From NCBI GenBank assembly GCA_025963955.1, contig JAOPZU010000364.1, positions 1 to 5,099 on the forward strand: 5,099 bases of DNA. Direction: 5' to 3'. Shown piece by piece: positions 1-5,096 of the stretch (position 1 is the stretch's first letter; every line of letters begins with the position of its first letter). Below the pieces are notes generated by a model. It ran no database searches. It saw only the letters and a list, made by a program, of their open reading frames with translations, and was not told the origin of the DNA. The stretch is from Solirubrobacterales bacterium (GTDB lineage: Bacteria; Actinomycetota; Thermoleophilia; Solirubrobacterales; Solirubrobacteraceae). Both the position numbers and the translations under genes were made by a program.

Positions 1-219
1 CGGCGGCGCGATCAGGCGGGGCGGGAGTTCGCGGCGGGCCGTGCGCGCCAGACGGCAGGCAGCGGCACCGCGGTCCCGGAGTTCCGGGCACCGGCAACGG
101 CCCCCGCCACGTCATCCACCATCACGAGGCGCGAGTTCACCACGCCCACGGCGGGTACCGCGCGGCCGGTCGCCTCCTCCCGTCCCTCGCAGACCCAGCA
201 GGAGTTCGGTGCGCCGTGA
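1..219 (+). CDS. C-terminal end of an unrecognised protein with a repeated Glu-Phe motif tail (partial, 5' end outside window)
   Basis: Frame 1 is open from the first base to TGA at 217-219 and gives 72 residues. Most third positions are G or C, and the other two frames on this strand read as Arg/His/Pro-rich nonsense. The visible part is rich in Ala, Thr, Pro, Ser and Arg and is probably disordered, so no fold can be named. A Glu-Phe pair recurs four times, at visible residues 9-10, 27-28, 45-46 and 68-69, spaced 18, 18 and 23 residues apart. The last three read EFRAP, EFTTP and EFGAP, and the last one is the exact C-terminus. This resembles an array of short linear docking motifs on a flexible tail (inference). 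The stop overlaps the GTG start of the next gene, so the two are probably one operon. The function is unknown because the body of the protein lies upstream of the window. Confidence 0.75.
   Translation, partial: RRRDQAGREFAAGRARQTAGSGTAVPEFRAPATAPATSSTITRREFTTPTAGTARPVASSRPSQTQQEFGAP
200..219 (+). promoter_or_regulatory. Overlapping stop/start (GTGA) with internal ribosome binding site
   Basis: TGA 217-219 ends the upstream frame and GTG 216-218 starts the next one, a typical translational-coupling junction. The AGGAG at 200-204 is formed by the Gln-Glu codons of the last Glu-Phe motif of the upstream protein, so the protein motif and the ribosome binding site share the same bases. Confidence 0.6.
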
Positions 220-749
220 GCGCCCCGCCGTGCATCAGGACGACCCGCCGCCGCGCGATCGCCGTGGGCGGCGGGACCATCGACCGCGAGCGTGAGCGCA
301 TCGCGCTGCCCGTGGACCTCGTGGCCACCGCGATCGGCGGACTGCCGGATCTGGCGGCCGCCGCACTGCTCGGCCTCGAGCTCGTAGGAACGGACGCGAC
401 CGCAGCAGCCGCCCGCGGCGCCCGAGAGCAGGCGCGCCGCGGAGCATGCCGCGCCCTGCGGCTGAGCCAGCGCGCGCTTGAGGCCCACGCCAGGGATGGC
501 GGCTACGACTGGCGGCCGTGGGTCGACGCCGCGATCCAGGCGACCGCGTTCGAACTCGACGAAGCGCTCATCGGCGGCGAGGGCCGCACGAGCCTGGAGC
601 ACACCGCCGAGCTCGCCCACCAGTTCGGCGAGGCGACGCGTGCCCTCGCCTACGACCGGATGGCCGTGCCGGAGGCGCTCAGCGCCGCCCAGACGCAGGC
701 GCTCGTCCTGGTCGTCATGACCGAGGAGGACGGCCGCCGCGCCCCGTGA
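216..749 (+). CDS. Unrecognised helical protein, 177 aa, translationally coupled to the upstream gene
   Basis: I do not recognise this family. The codons have typical high-GC bias throughout, with almost all third positions G or C, so the gene is real. The GTG start is chosen because it shares the GTGA junction with the upstream stop (217-219). An AGGAG at 200-204 lies 11 bases upstream, a rather long spacing that coupling would tolerate. The first 30 residues are basic and polar. Residues 31-58 are hydrophobic but broken by Asp, Pro and Glu, so they look like buried helices, not a membrane span. Residues 60-93 are Ala/Arg-rich helix. A YDWRPW motif sits at 97-102 with Trp 99 and 102, and amphipathic helices run through 103-170. 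No signal peptide, cysteine cluster or nucleotide-binding motif is visible. It is probably a small cytoplasmic all-alpha protein working with the upstream product. The next gene is on the opposite strand. Confidence 0.8.
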   Translation: MSAPPCIRTTRRRAIAVGGGTIDRERERIALPVDLVATAIGGLPDLAAAALLGLELVGTDATAAAARGAREQARRGACRALRLSQRALEAHARDGGYDWRPWVDAAIQATAFELDEALIGGEGRTSLEHTAELAHQFGEATRALAYDRMAVPEALSAAQTQALVLVVMTEEDGRRAP

Positions 750-751
750 GG

Positions 752-764
752 CGCCGGCTCGGCG
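752..764 (+). terminator. Short GC hairpin just after the 216-749 gene, possible terminator
   Basis: CGCCG (752-756) and CGGCG (760-764) form a five-base-pair stem with a three-base loop, three bases after the stop codon. There is no T tract. It is weak and could be chance in such GC-rich DNA. It lies between two converging genes, where termination would be expected. Confidence 0.2.
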
Positions 765-794
765 GACGGCTCCGATCTGGCGCGGGGAACGACG

Positions 795-977
795 TCAGAG
801 CGGAACCGCGCCGGTCAGCCGCCCGGCGACCGCCACGGCGGTCACGCAGAAGGCGGCCGACCACACAGCCGCCCGGCTCACCGACCCGATCGCGAAGACG
901 CGGCGTCGCCGCGAGCGCCAGCGCTTGTCACGACGCGCGAGCGAACTCGAGTAGATGCGGGGAGACCGTTGAGACAC
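795..977 (-). CDS. Probable small basic single-pass membrane protein, about 60 aa
   Basis: This minus-strand frame ends at TGA (795-797). Over its last 48 codons it shows a coding pattern: by my count 43 of 48 third positions are G or C, against clearly lower values at first and second positions. The protein has a strongly basic stretch at residues 15-26 (RRDKRW, then RSRRRR) followed by one hydrophobic segment at about 37-52 containing AVWSAAFCVTAVAVAG. That is a positive-inside arrangement for a one-helix inner-membrane protein. The frame extends back to TTG at 1043, but codons before 977 lose the G/C third-position bias, so I prefer GTG at 977. No clear ribosome binding site precedes that GTG. 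A TAGTGT (minus strand, 996-991) lies 13 bases before it and could be the -10 of a nearly leaderless transcript, though no good -35 is visible. It follows lon on the same strand, 143 bases downstream. No family is recognised. Confidence 0.45.
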   Translation of the reverse strand: MSQRSPRIYSSSLARRDKRWRSRRRRVFAIGSVSRAAVWSAAFCVTAVAVAGRLTGAVPL

Positions 978-1073
978 CGGTTGATCGCTGACACTAGGTC
1001 GCGCTTCGGACGGTCCGGGAAAACGTCCATCGCCACCCCGCAACGAGCGGACGAAACCTCCGCCTGAACGAGG

Positions 1074-1099
1074 GCGAGCCGCCCCGGAGGACGGCTCGC
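1074..1099 (-). terminator. Hairpin downstream of lon, probable terminator
   Basis: GCGAGCCG (1074-1081) and CGGCTCGC (1092-1099) are perfect eight-base inverted repeats with a ten-base loop, 22 bases past the lon stop. There is no U tract, which is common for actinobacterial terminators. With the small hairpin at 1102-1115 it forms a tandem pair. Confidence 0.5.
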
Positions 1100-1101
1100 A
1101 C

Positions 1102-1115
1102 CCACGGCCCCGTGG
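1102..1115 (-). terminator. Small palindrome between the lon stop and the main hairpin
   Basis: CCACGG (1102-1107) and CCGTGG (1110-1115) form a palindrome just after the lon stop codon. In RNA it would fold as a four-base-pair stem, CCAC with GTGG, and a six-base loop. It may assist the neighbouring hairpin at 1074-1099 in termination or 3' end protection. Confidence 0.3.
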
Positions 1116-1120
1116 ATGGG

Positions 1121-3448
1121 TCAGCCCGTCGTCACACCGCCCGCCGTGCGCACCGGCTCAAGCGCGACGTCGAGCACCTCGCCGATCGTCATCGCGGGGT
1201 GGAAGGTCATGACCTCCCGCACCTCCTCGGGGACGTCGTCCAGGTCGCCGCGGTTGCGCTCGGGCAGGACCACGTCCGTCAGGCCGGCGGCGTGCGCAGC
1301 GAGGACCTTCTGCTTCAGGCCCCCGATCGGCAGCACCCGCCCCTGCAGCGTGACCTCGCCGGTCATGCCGACCGTGTGCCGCACCGGGCGCCCGGACAGC
1401 AGCGACGCCAGCGCGGTGATCATCGTGACGCCCGCGCTCGGCCCGTCCTTCGGGATCGCGCCCGCCGGCACGTGCACGTGGAAGTCCCGATCCTCGAAGG
1501 CGCTCGCCGGAATGCCGAGCTCCTCTCGGTGGGCGCGCACGTAGGTCAGGGCGATCTGGGCCGACTCCTTCATGACGTCGCCGAGCTGGCCGGTCAGCGT
1601 GAGCCCGCCGGCGCCCTTGCCGTCCATCGCGGTGGCCTCAACGAACAGCACGTCGCCGCCGGCTCCGGTCACGGCCAGACCCGTCGCCACGCCGGGCACC
1701 GCGGTCCGCGCGGCCGCCTCCTGGAACACCTTCTGGCGCCCAAGGGCGTCCCGCACGAGGTCCAGGTCGATGACCACCGGCTCAGGCGCCTCCGCCCCCT
1801 CGACGACCGGCCGCGACGCGACCTTCGTGGCCGTCTTGCGCAGCATCGTGCCGAGCTGGCGCTCGAGCGAGCGGACGCCCGCCTCACGCGTGTACTCGGA
1901 GACGATCGTCCGGAGGATCCCGTCGTCCGCGGTCACCTCACCGGGCAGCAGCCCGTTGCGCTGCAGCTGCCGCGGGAACAGGTAGTCCCGGGCGATCGCG
2001 ACCTTCTCCGCGACGGTGTAGCCGTCGAAGGAGATGACCTCCATGCGGTCCAGCAGCGGGCTGGGAATCGTGTCGTACTGGTTCGCCGTGGCAATGAAGA
2101 CGACGTCGGACAGATCGAGCTCCACGTCCAGGTAGTGGTCGCGGAAGGTCGAGTTCTGCGCCGGGTCAAGGACCTCCAGCAGCGCCGAGGACGGGTCCCC
2201 GCGCCAGTCGGCGCCGACCTTGTCGACCTCGTCGAGCAGGATGACCGGGTTCATCGTCTTCGCGTCGCGCAGCGCGCGCACCAGCCGTCCCGGAAGGGCG
2301 CCGATGTACGTGCGGCGGTGGCCGCGGATCTCCGCCTCGTCGCGGAGGCCACCGAGCGAGATGCGGACGAACTCCCGGTCCATCGCGCGGGCGATCGACT
2401 CGCCGATGGACGTCTTGCCGGTACCGGGCGGTCCGATCAGCGTCAGGATCGCCCCAGCCTTCTTGGCGTCCTCGCCGTCGCCCAGCCCACGCTCGTTGCG
2501 GAGCTTCTTGACCGCGACGTACTCGACGATCCGGTCCTTCACGTCGTTCAGCCCGGCGTGGTCGGCGTCGAGCACCTCACGGGTCTTGACCGGGTCGAGC
2601 GTCTCCTCGGAGGTGACGCCCCACGGCACCGACGTGAGCCAGTCCAGGTAGGTCCGGATCATCTGGCCCTCCTGCCCGCTCTCGCCGGACCGCTCCAGGC
2701 GCTCGAGCTCGCGCTCGGCCTGCTCCCGGACCGCCTCGGGCATCGCGCCCTCCTCGATCTTGAAGCGGTAGTCGTCGCTGGCGCTCTCGCTGTCCTCCCC
2801 GAGCTCGCGCCGGATGGACGCCAGCTGCTGGCGCAGGAGGTACTCGCGCTGCTGCTTGTTGGCGCCGCTCTCCACGTCGTCGCGGATCTTGCGCCGGATC
2901 TGGAGGGCGGTCAGCCGCTCACGCTGCATCTCGAGGGCGAGCTCGAGGCGGGCGGTGACGTCGGTGGTCTCGAGGATCTGGACCTTCTGCTCGAAGGTCA
3001 GGTCCGGGGCGTACCCTGAGGTGTCGGCGAGCGCGCCGGGCGTCCGGATCGCACGGACCCAGCCGGCGACGCGGCCGTCGTCGCCGCGGAGCTCCAGGAG
3101 CTCCTCGACCACGGCGCGGTACTCACGCTCGAGCTCGCGGGTGCGGCCGTCGACCGGGACCGCGTCCTCGGCCTCCGTGACCTGCACGTGCAGCTTGCCG
3201 TCGGGGCCGGTCTGCGCCGCGCCGATGAGGCCACGGGACTCGCCTGAGAGGGACGCGCCGCGGCCGCCGCCGGGCAGGCGGATCGACTCGGTGACGGTGG
3301 CGATGGTGCCGACGGAGGCGTATTCGCCGTCGTGGCGGGGGACGAGCACCACCCGCTGGGCGTCACCGACGTCCACCGGGAGGGTGATGTCCATCGTCGG
3401 CAGGACGACGGTGTCGTCCAGCGGGATGAGGAGATAGGTGGAGGGCAT
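1121..3448 (-). CDS. lon: ATP-dependent protease Lon (endopeptidase La), complete, 775 aa
   Basis: Cytoplasmic AAA+ serine protease, hexameric in known members, that degrades misfolded and selected regulatory proteins. The length is close to the E. coli enzyme (784). The N-terminal substrate-recognition domain covers about residues 1-200 (opening YLLIPLDDTVVLPTMDITL), with a helical, coiled-coil-prone linker at about 160-300. The AAA+ module has Walker A GPPGTGKTS at 339-347, Walker B ILLDEVDK at 403-410, a sensor-1 Asn in IATAN (456), an arginine finger in LLDRME (468) and a sensor-2 Arg in GVRSLER (526). The protease domain (about 580-775) holds PKDGPSAG with catalytic Ser671 and GGLKQK with catalytic Lys714. 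The 43-residue Ser-Lys spacing equals that of E. coli (679/722), so the dyad is intact and the enzyme should be active. ATG 3448 is supported by AAGGA 11-12 bases upstream and a good promoter before it. Nothing is truncated or shifted. Confidence 0.98.
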   Translation of the reverse strand: MPSTYLLIPLDDTVVLPTMDITLPVDVGDAQRVVLVPRHDGEYASVGTIATVTESIRLPGGGRGASLSGESRGLIGAAQTGPDGKLHVQVTEAEDAVPVDGRTRELEREYRAVVEELLELRGDDGRVAGWVRAIRTPGALADTSGYAPDLTFEQKVQILETTDVTARLELALEMQRERLTALQIRRKIRDDVESGANKQQREYLLRQQLASIRRELGEDSESASDDYRFKIEEGAMPEAVREQAERELERLERSGESGQEGQMIRTYLDWLTSVPWGVTSEETLDPVKTREVLDADHAGLNDVKDRIVEYVAVKKLRNERGLGDGEDAKKAGAILTLIGPPGTGKTSIGESIARAMDREFVRISLGGLRDEAEIRGHRRTYIGALPGRLVRALRDAKTMNPVILLDEVDKVGADWRGDPSSALLEVLDPAQNSTFRDHYLDVELDLSDVVFIATANQYDTIPSPLLDRMEVISFDGYTVAEKVAIARDYLFPRQLQRNGLLPGEVTADDGILRTIVSEYTREAGVRSLERQLGTMLRKTATKVASRPVVEGAEAPEPVVIDLDLVRDALGRQKVFQEAAARTAVPGVATGLAVTGAGGDVLFVEATAMDGKGAGGLTLTGQLGDVMKESAQIALTYVRAHREELGIPASAFEDRDFHVHVPAGAIPKDGPSAGVTMITALASLLSGRPVRHTVGMTGEVTLQGRVLPIGGLKQKVLAAHAAGLTDVVLPERNRGDLDDVPEEVREVMTFHPAMTIGEVLDVALEPVRTAGGVTTG

Positions 3449-3473
3449 GCGGTGACGTTTCCTTTGTCGACTT

Positions 3474-3492
3474 CAACCGTTGCGGAAGCAAC
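3474..3492 (-). promoter_or_regulatory. Nested small palindromes over the lon start point, possible operator
   Basis: GTTGC (3479-3483) and GCAAC (3488-3492) flank four bases. CAAC-C-GTTG (3474-3482) overlaps the first arm, so the unit GTTG/CAAC is repeated in alternating orientation. The set covers the downstream edge of the -10 and the predicted start site, where a repressor would bind. The arms are short and no regulator is recognised. Confidence 0.25.
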
Positions 3493-3518
3493 AATAGCAA
3501 GACATCTCAGTCAGTCAA
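3491..3518 (-). promoter_or_regulatory. lon promoter: TTGACT -35 and extended TGC-TATTGT -10
   Basis: On the minus strand TTGACT (3518-3513) is followed after 16 bases by TATTGT (3496-3491), which is immediately preceded by TGC, an extended -10. This is close to the principal-sigma consensus and sits in a conspicuous AT-rich patch of an otherwise GC-rich sequence. Transcription would begin near 3484, giving a leader of about 35 bases. No HspR (HAIR), CIRCE or clear ClgR operator is visible around it. Confidence 0.7.
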
Positions 3519-3617
3519 GGATAGATCTTCTGGTACGGGGTTTGCGGTGATCGCGCGGAGACGGCGCCTGGGCAGCCTCCCGGCTCCCGGCCCGACAACC
3601 ACCGTCGAGGCGCCGTA

Positions 3618-3641
3618 GCCGGCGTTCCGGTGCCCGCCGGC
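3618..3641. repeat. Inverted repeat with 7-base arms in the lon / Rpf-like gene intergenic region
   Basis: GCCGGCG (3618-3624) and CGCCGGC (3635-3641) are perfect inverted arms with a ten-base loop, without a T tract. It lies about 50 bases before the riboswitch, in a stretch (3519-3689) where I see no supported gene. It may be a promoter-region operator, an upstream RNA hairpin or chance. The only -10-like string before the riboswitch on the plus strand is TACCCT (3663-3668), with no matching -35. Confidence 0.3.
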
Positions 3642-3689
3642 GCGAGCGACCGAAACATCGCGTACCCTCCGGCATTGCACGACCAGAAC

Positions 3690-3823
3690 CACGCCGAGTC
3701 GTCGTCCACCAGGGGCGGCGAACGGGGGACCCAGGGGACCGCAAGGTCCAGGGGCGAATCGCCGTCATCGCACGGCGTAGCGCAGTTTCAGCGCGAGCCC
3801 GTCAGCTAACCCCGTAGGCGCCG
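3690..3823 (+). ncRNA. Cyclic di-AMP riboswitch (ydaO/yuaA class) in the leader of the Rpf-like gene
   Basis: The region matches the known aptamer blocks in order. An opening GCCGAGTC lies at 3693-3700, then ACGGGGGACCCA (3722-3733), then GGGGCGAATC (3751-3760), and finally the diagnostic GAGCCCGTCAGCTAAC (3795-3810) with CCCCGTAGGCG (3810-3820). The pairings are consistent. The closing helix is CGCC 3692-3695 with GGCG 3817-3820. A long-range helix joins ACGGGG 3722-3727 and CCCCGT 3810-3815. Hairpins are GGACC-GCAA-GGTCC (3736-3749, a GNRA loop), CGCCGT/ACGGCG (3760-3765 and 3772-3777) and GCGC/GCGC (3780-3783 and 3791-3794). In the family, cyclic di-AMP binding turns expression off, and actinobacterial examples precede Rpf and other wall-lytic genes, including Streptomyces rpfA. 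Here the aptamer ends about eight bases before the ribosome binding site. That leaves no room for a separate terminator, so control of translation start or RNA stability is likely (inference). Confidence 0.9.
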
Positions 3824-3830
3824 AGACGAT

Positions 3831-3844
3831 GGAGGACAGCCGTG
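3831..3844 (+). promoter_or_regulatory. Ribosome binding site that fixes the GTG start of the Rpf-like gene
   Basis: GGAGG at 3831-3835 lies six bases before GTG 3842, an ideal spacing. The ATG at 3829 is in another frame and overlaps the site, so it is not the start. Confidence 0.8.
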
Positions 3845-4552
3845 TCAACGCCGTTCGATGGACCCGCGCCGCAGCGTGCGGTGGACGATTCGACCCCCTA
3901 CCGGCGGTCCCTGCGCGCGTCCCGCACGCGGCGCGCCGCCGCCGCACGCCGCACCCGTCTTCATTCCCGCGGTCACCGTGTGGTCGCGGGTGCGCTGGTG
4001 ACGATGAGCGTGCTGACGGGCGGCGCCCTCGCCGCGGACACCACGGCGCCGGCGGCGCGCAGCGGTGCGTCCGTGACGTCGACGGTCGCCGCGGTGCAGC
4101 AGAAGCTCGGCATCGCCGCCGACGGCGTGGCCGGTCCTCAGACGCGGAAGGCCGTGCGGGCCTTCCAGCGCAAGCGGGGGCTCGTGGTGGATGGCGTGAT
4201 CGGGCCGCGGACGCTTGCCGCGCTCGGCCTGCGTGCGGGCGACACGGCCGACGCCGCCGGCGTCACGCCCTCGACCCGGAAGAAGAACTCGGCGGTGACC
4301 AGCAGTCCGACGAACCTTCTGCAGGCGATCGCGGTGTGCGAGTCGGGCGGCGACCCCTCGCTCGTCTCGGCCTCTGGCCGCTATCGCGGCAAGTACCAGT
4401 TCGACCGCGCCACCTGGCGTTCGGTCGGCGGCACGGGTGACCCGGCCGCCGCGCTCGAGGCCGAGCAGGATCAGCGTGCGACGACGCTGATGGCCCAGCG
4501 CGGGCCCGCCGCCTGGCCGGCGTGCGCCAAGAAGGTCGGCGCCACGGGCTGA
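3842..4552 (+). CDS. Secreted Rpf-like transglycosylase with a peptidoglycan-binding domain, 236 aa
   Basis: A cell-wall lytic enzyme related to resuscitation-promoting factors, which cleave peptidoglycan glycan strands during growth and exit from dormancy. A long Arg-rich N-region (about 21-46, including RRAAAARRTR) precedes a hydrophobic segment at 47-63 and an ALA-A cleavage site near 64-65, so it is exported. The RR pairs make Tat export conceivable, but no good Tat motif is seen. Residues 80-130 form one PG_binding_1 repeat pair with two DGVxGPxT units (DGVAGPQT at 94-101 and DGVIGPRT at 117-124). After a Ser/Thr/Lys linker comes the transglycosylase-like domain (about 157-229). It has LLQAIAVCESGGDPS with catalytic Glu167, the GKYQFDRATWRSVGG core, and Cys166 with Cys228, which match the disulphide of Rpf domains. 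The riboswitch upstream implies repression when cyclic di-AMP is high. The binding domain preceding the catalytic one differs from the C-terminal LysM of Streptomyces RpfA. It may act as a general wall hydrolase without resuscitation activity. Confidence 0.93.
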   Translation: MSTPFDGPAPQRAVDDSTPYRRSLRASRTRRAAAARRTRLHSRGHRVVAGALVTMSVLTGGALAADTTAPAARSGASVTSTVAAVQQKLGIAADGVAGPQTRKAVRAFQRKRGLVVDGVIGPRTLAALGLRAGDTADAAGVTPSTRKKNSAVTSSPTNLLQAIAVCESGGDPSLVSASGRYRGKYQFDRATWRSVGGTGDPAAALEAEQDQRATTLMAQRGPAAWPACAKKVGATG

Positions 4553-4566
4553 TCCTCGGGGAAGGT

Positions 4567-4604
4567 GTGCCGGAAGCTGCGCCCTGCGCGCGCACTTCCG
4601 GCAC
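4567..4604 (+). terminator. Strong hairpin after the Rpf-like gene, probable terminator
   Basis: GTGCCGGAAG (4567-4576) and CTTCCGGCAC (4595-4604) are perfect ten-base arms. Inside them TGCGC (4578-4582) pairs with GCGCA (4590-4594) after a single bulged C, so about 15 pairs form with a seven-base loop, 15 bases past the stop. No T tract follows. This is typical of actinobacterial terminators, and the structure probably also shields the mRNA 3' end. Confidence 0.65.
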
Positions 4605-4651
4605 GAACGTGTCGTTGTGCCGCCGCAGGCCGCCGCGGGAGCATCGAGTCC

Positions 4652-5005
4652 ATGTTCGACGCCCCGCCGGAACCCATCCACGTGTTGATCCCCGGGAGTC
4701 CGGAGGACCCGCGCACCCACCGCCTCGCGCCGCCGGGCGTGATCTTCCACTACGCGCCCGTGCTGCACCCGGACGACCTCGACGTCGTCCACGGCATCCC
4801 GGTGACCTCGGTGTCGCGGACGCTGATCGACTGCGCGGAGGACGCGGACCCGGTGGAGCTGCGCGACATGTTCGTCCGGGCGCACGAGCGTGGGCTCCTC
4901 GACCTCGAGGCGATGGACGCCTCGCTCGCGCGTGTGGAGTGGCGAGCGTCGCTGCCGCTGGTGCGGGAGATCGTGGAGGAGTGGCGAGCGCGGCTGTGCC
5001 CTTGA
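4652..5005 (+). CDS. AbiEi-type antitoxin C-terminal-like protein lacking its DNA-binding half, 117 aa
   Basis: The frame encodes the pattern of the C-terminal part of AbiEi-like (type IV toxin-antitoxin) proteins common in actinobacteria. A strand-like PIHVLIPG lies at 8-15. It is followed by a basic/Pro loop, HYAPVLHPDDLDVVHGIPV at 33-51, the characteristic TSVSRTLIDCA at 52-62, and a helical RDMFVRAHERGLLDLEAMD at 71-89. Family members normally carry an N-terminal winged-helix domain before this point. Here only 99 bases separate the start from the previous gene and they contain the hairpin, so that half is absent. ATG 4652 is chosen because GGGAG (4637-4641) precedes it by ten bases. The frame extends back to 4565, but that part is Arg/Cys-rich and overlaps the hairpin. 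No toxin partner follows within the window. It is either a truncated relic or a short stand-alone version. DNA binding by it is not expected. The family call is by pattern only. Confidence 0.6.
   Translation: MFDAPPEPIHVLIPGSPEDPRTHRLAPPGVIFHYAPVLHPDDLDVVHGIPVTSVSRTLIDCAEDADPVELRDMFVRAHERGLLDLEAMDASLARVEWRASLPLVREIVEEWRARLCP
4936..4990 (+). repeat. 13-base in-frame direct repeat inside the AbiEi-like gene
   Basis: GGAGTGGCGAGCG occurs at 4936-4948 and 4978-4990, 42 bases apart, and in the same reading frame. It encodes VEWRAS and EEWRAR. It may mark an old 14-codon duplication near the 3' end of the gene. Confidence 0.5.
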
Positions 5006-5039
5006 GGGCGCGCCGGGCAGAGGAGCGGCCGGATGCGCT

Positions 5040-5096
5040 GCGCCGCGGGCGGCACGCCAGGCAGACGGACCGCCGGAGGCGACGCGCCGCGGGCGG
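5040..5096 (+). repeat. 13-base direct repeat at the end of the window
   Basis: GCGCCGCGGGCGG occurs at 5040-5052 and 5084-5096, 44 bases apart, in the non-coding stretch after the AbiEi-like gene. Each copy contains CCGCGG. GC-rich composition makes chance repeats likelier here. An ATG at 5033 preceded by GAGGAG (5020-5025) opens a frame that runs off the window, but its Gly/Ala/Arg composition does not look like a protein start I recognise. Confidence 0.35.

Noticed and set aside
41..295. Plus-strand frame of 84 residues overlapping the gene junction at 216
   Set aside because: The translation is almost only Arg, Pro and Ser. The frame 1 tail and the 216-749 gene explain the region.
878..1030. 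Minus-strand frame starting at ATG 1030, about 50 residues
   Set aside because: It overlaps the better-supported membrane-protein frame on the same strand, shows no domain, and the ATG has poorly spaced ribosome binding.
1112..3019. Long plus-strand open frame of 635 codons opposite lon
   Set aside because: It is the antisense shadow of lon. It is open only because of codon bias, its product is His/Arg/Asp/Leu-rich without domains, and lon on the other strand is unambiguous.
3500..3520. HspR (HAIR) operator over the lon promoter
   Set aside because: CTTGACT resembles one half-site, but the second half-site at the required spacing is absent.
3499..3527. Plus-strand promoter (AAGACA and ATAGAT) divergent from lon, driving the riboswitch gene
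   Set aside because: Only four of six bases match at -35, and it may simply reflect the AT-rich patch of the lon promoter. It remains possible but was not strong enough to list.
3541..3556. ClgR activator site upstream of lon
   Set aside because: CGCGATCACCGC on the minus strand only partly resembles the CGC-N5-GCG core, and the second half does not match.
3515..3709. Minus-strand frame of 64 residues beginning with a GTG inside the riboswitch region
   Set aside because: The first residues look somewhat protein-like, but there is no ribosome binding site, the third-position bias fades towards the end, and the frame runs antisense into the aptamer and over the lon -35 element.
3845..4885. 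Minus-strand open frame of 346 codons opposite the Rpf-like and AbiEi-like genes
   Set aside because: It spans two well-supported plus-strand genes and the hairpin, and its translation is Arg/His-rich with no motifs.
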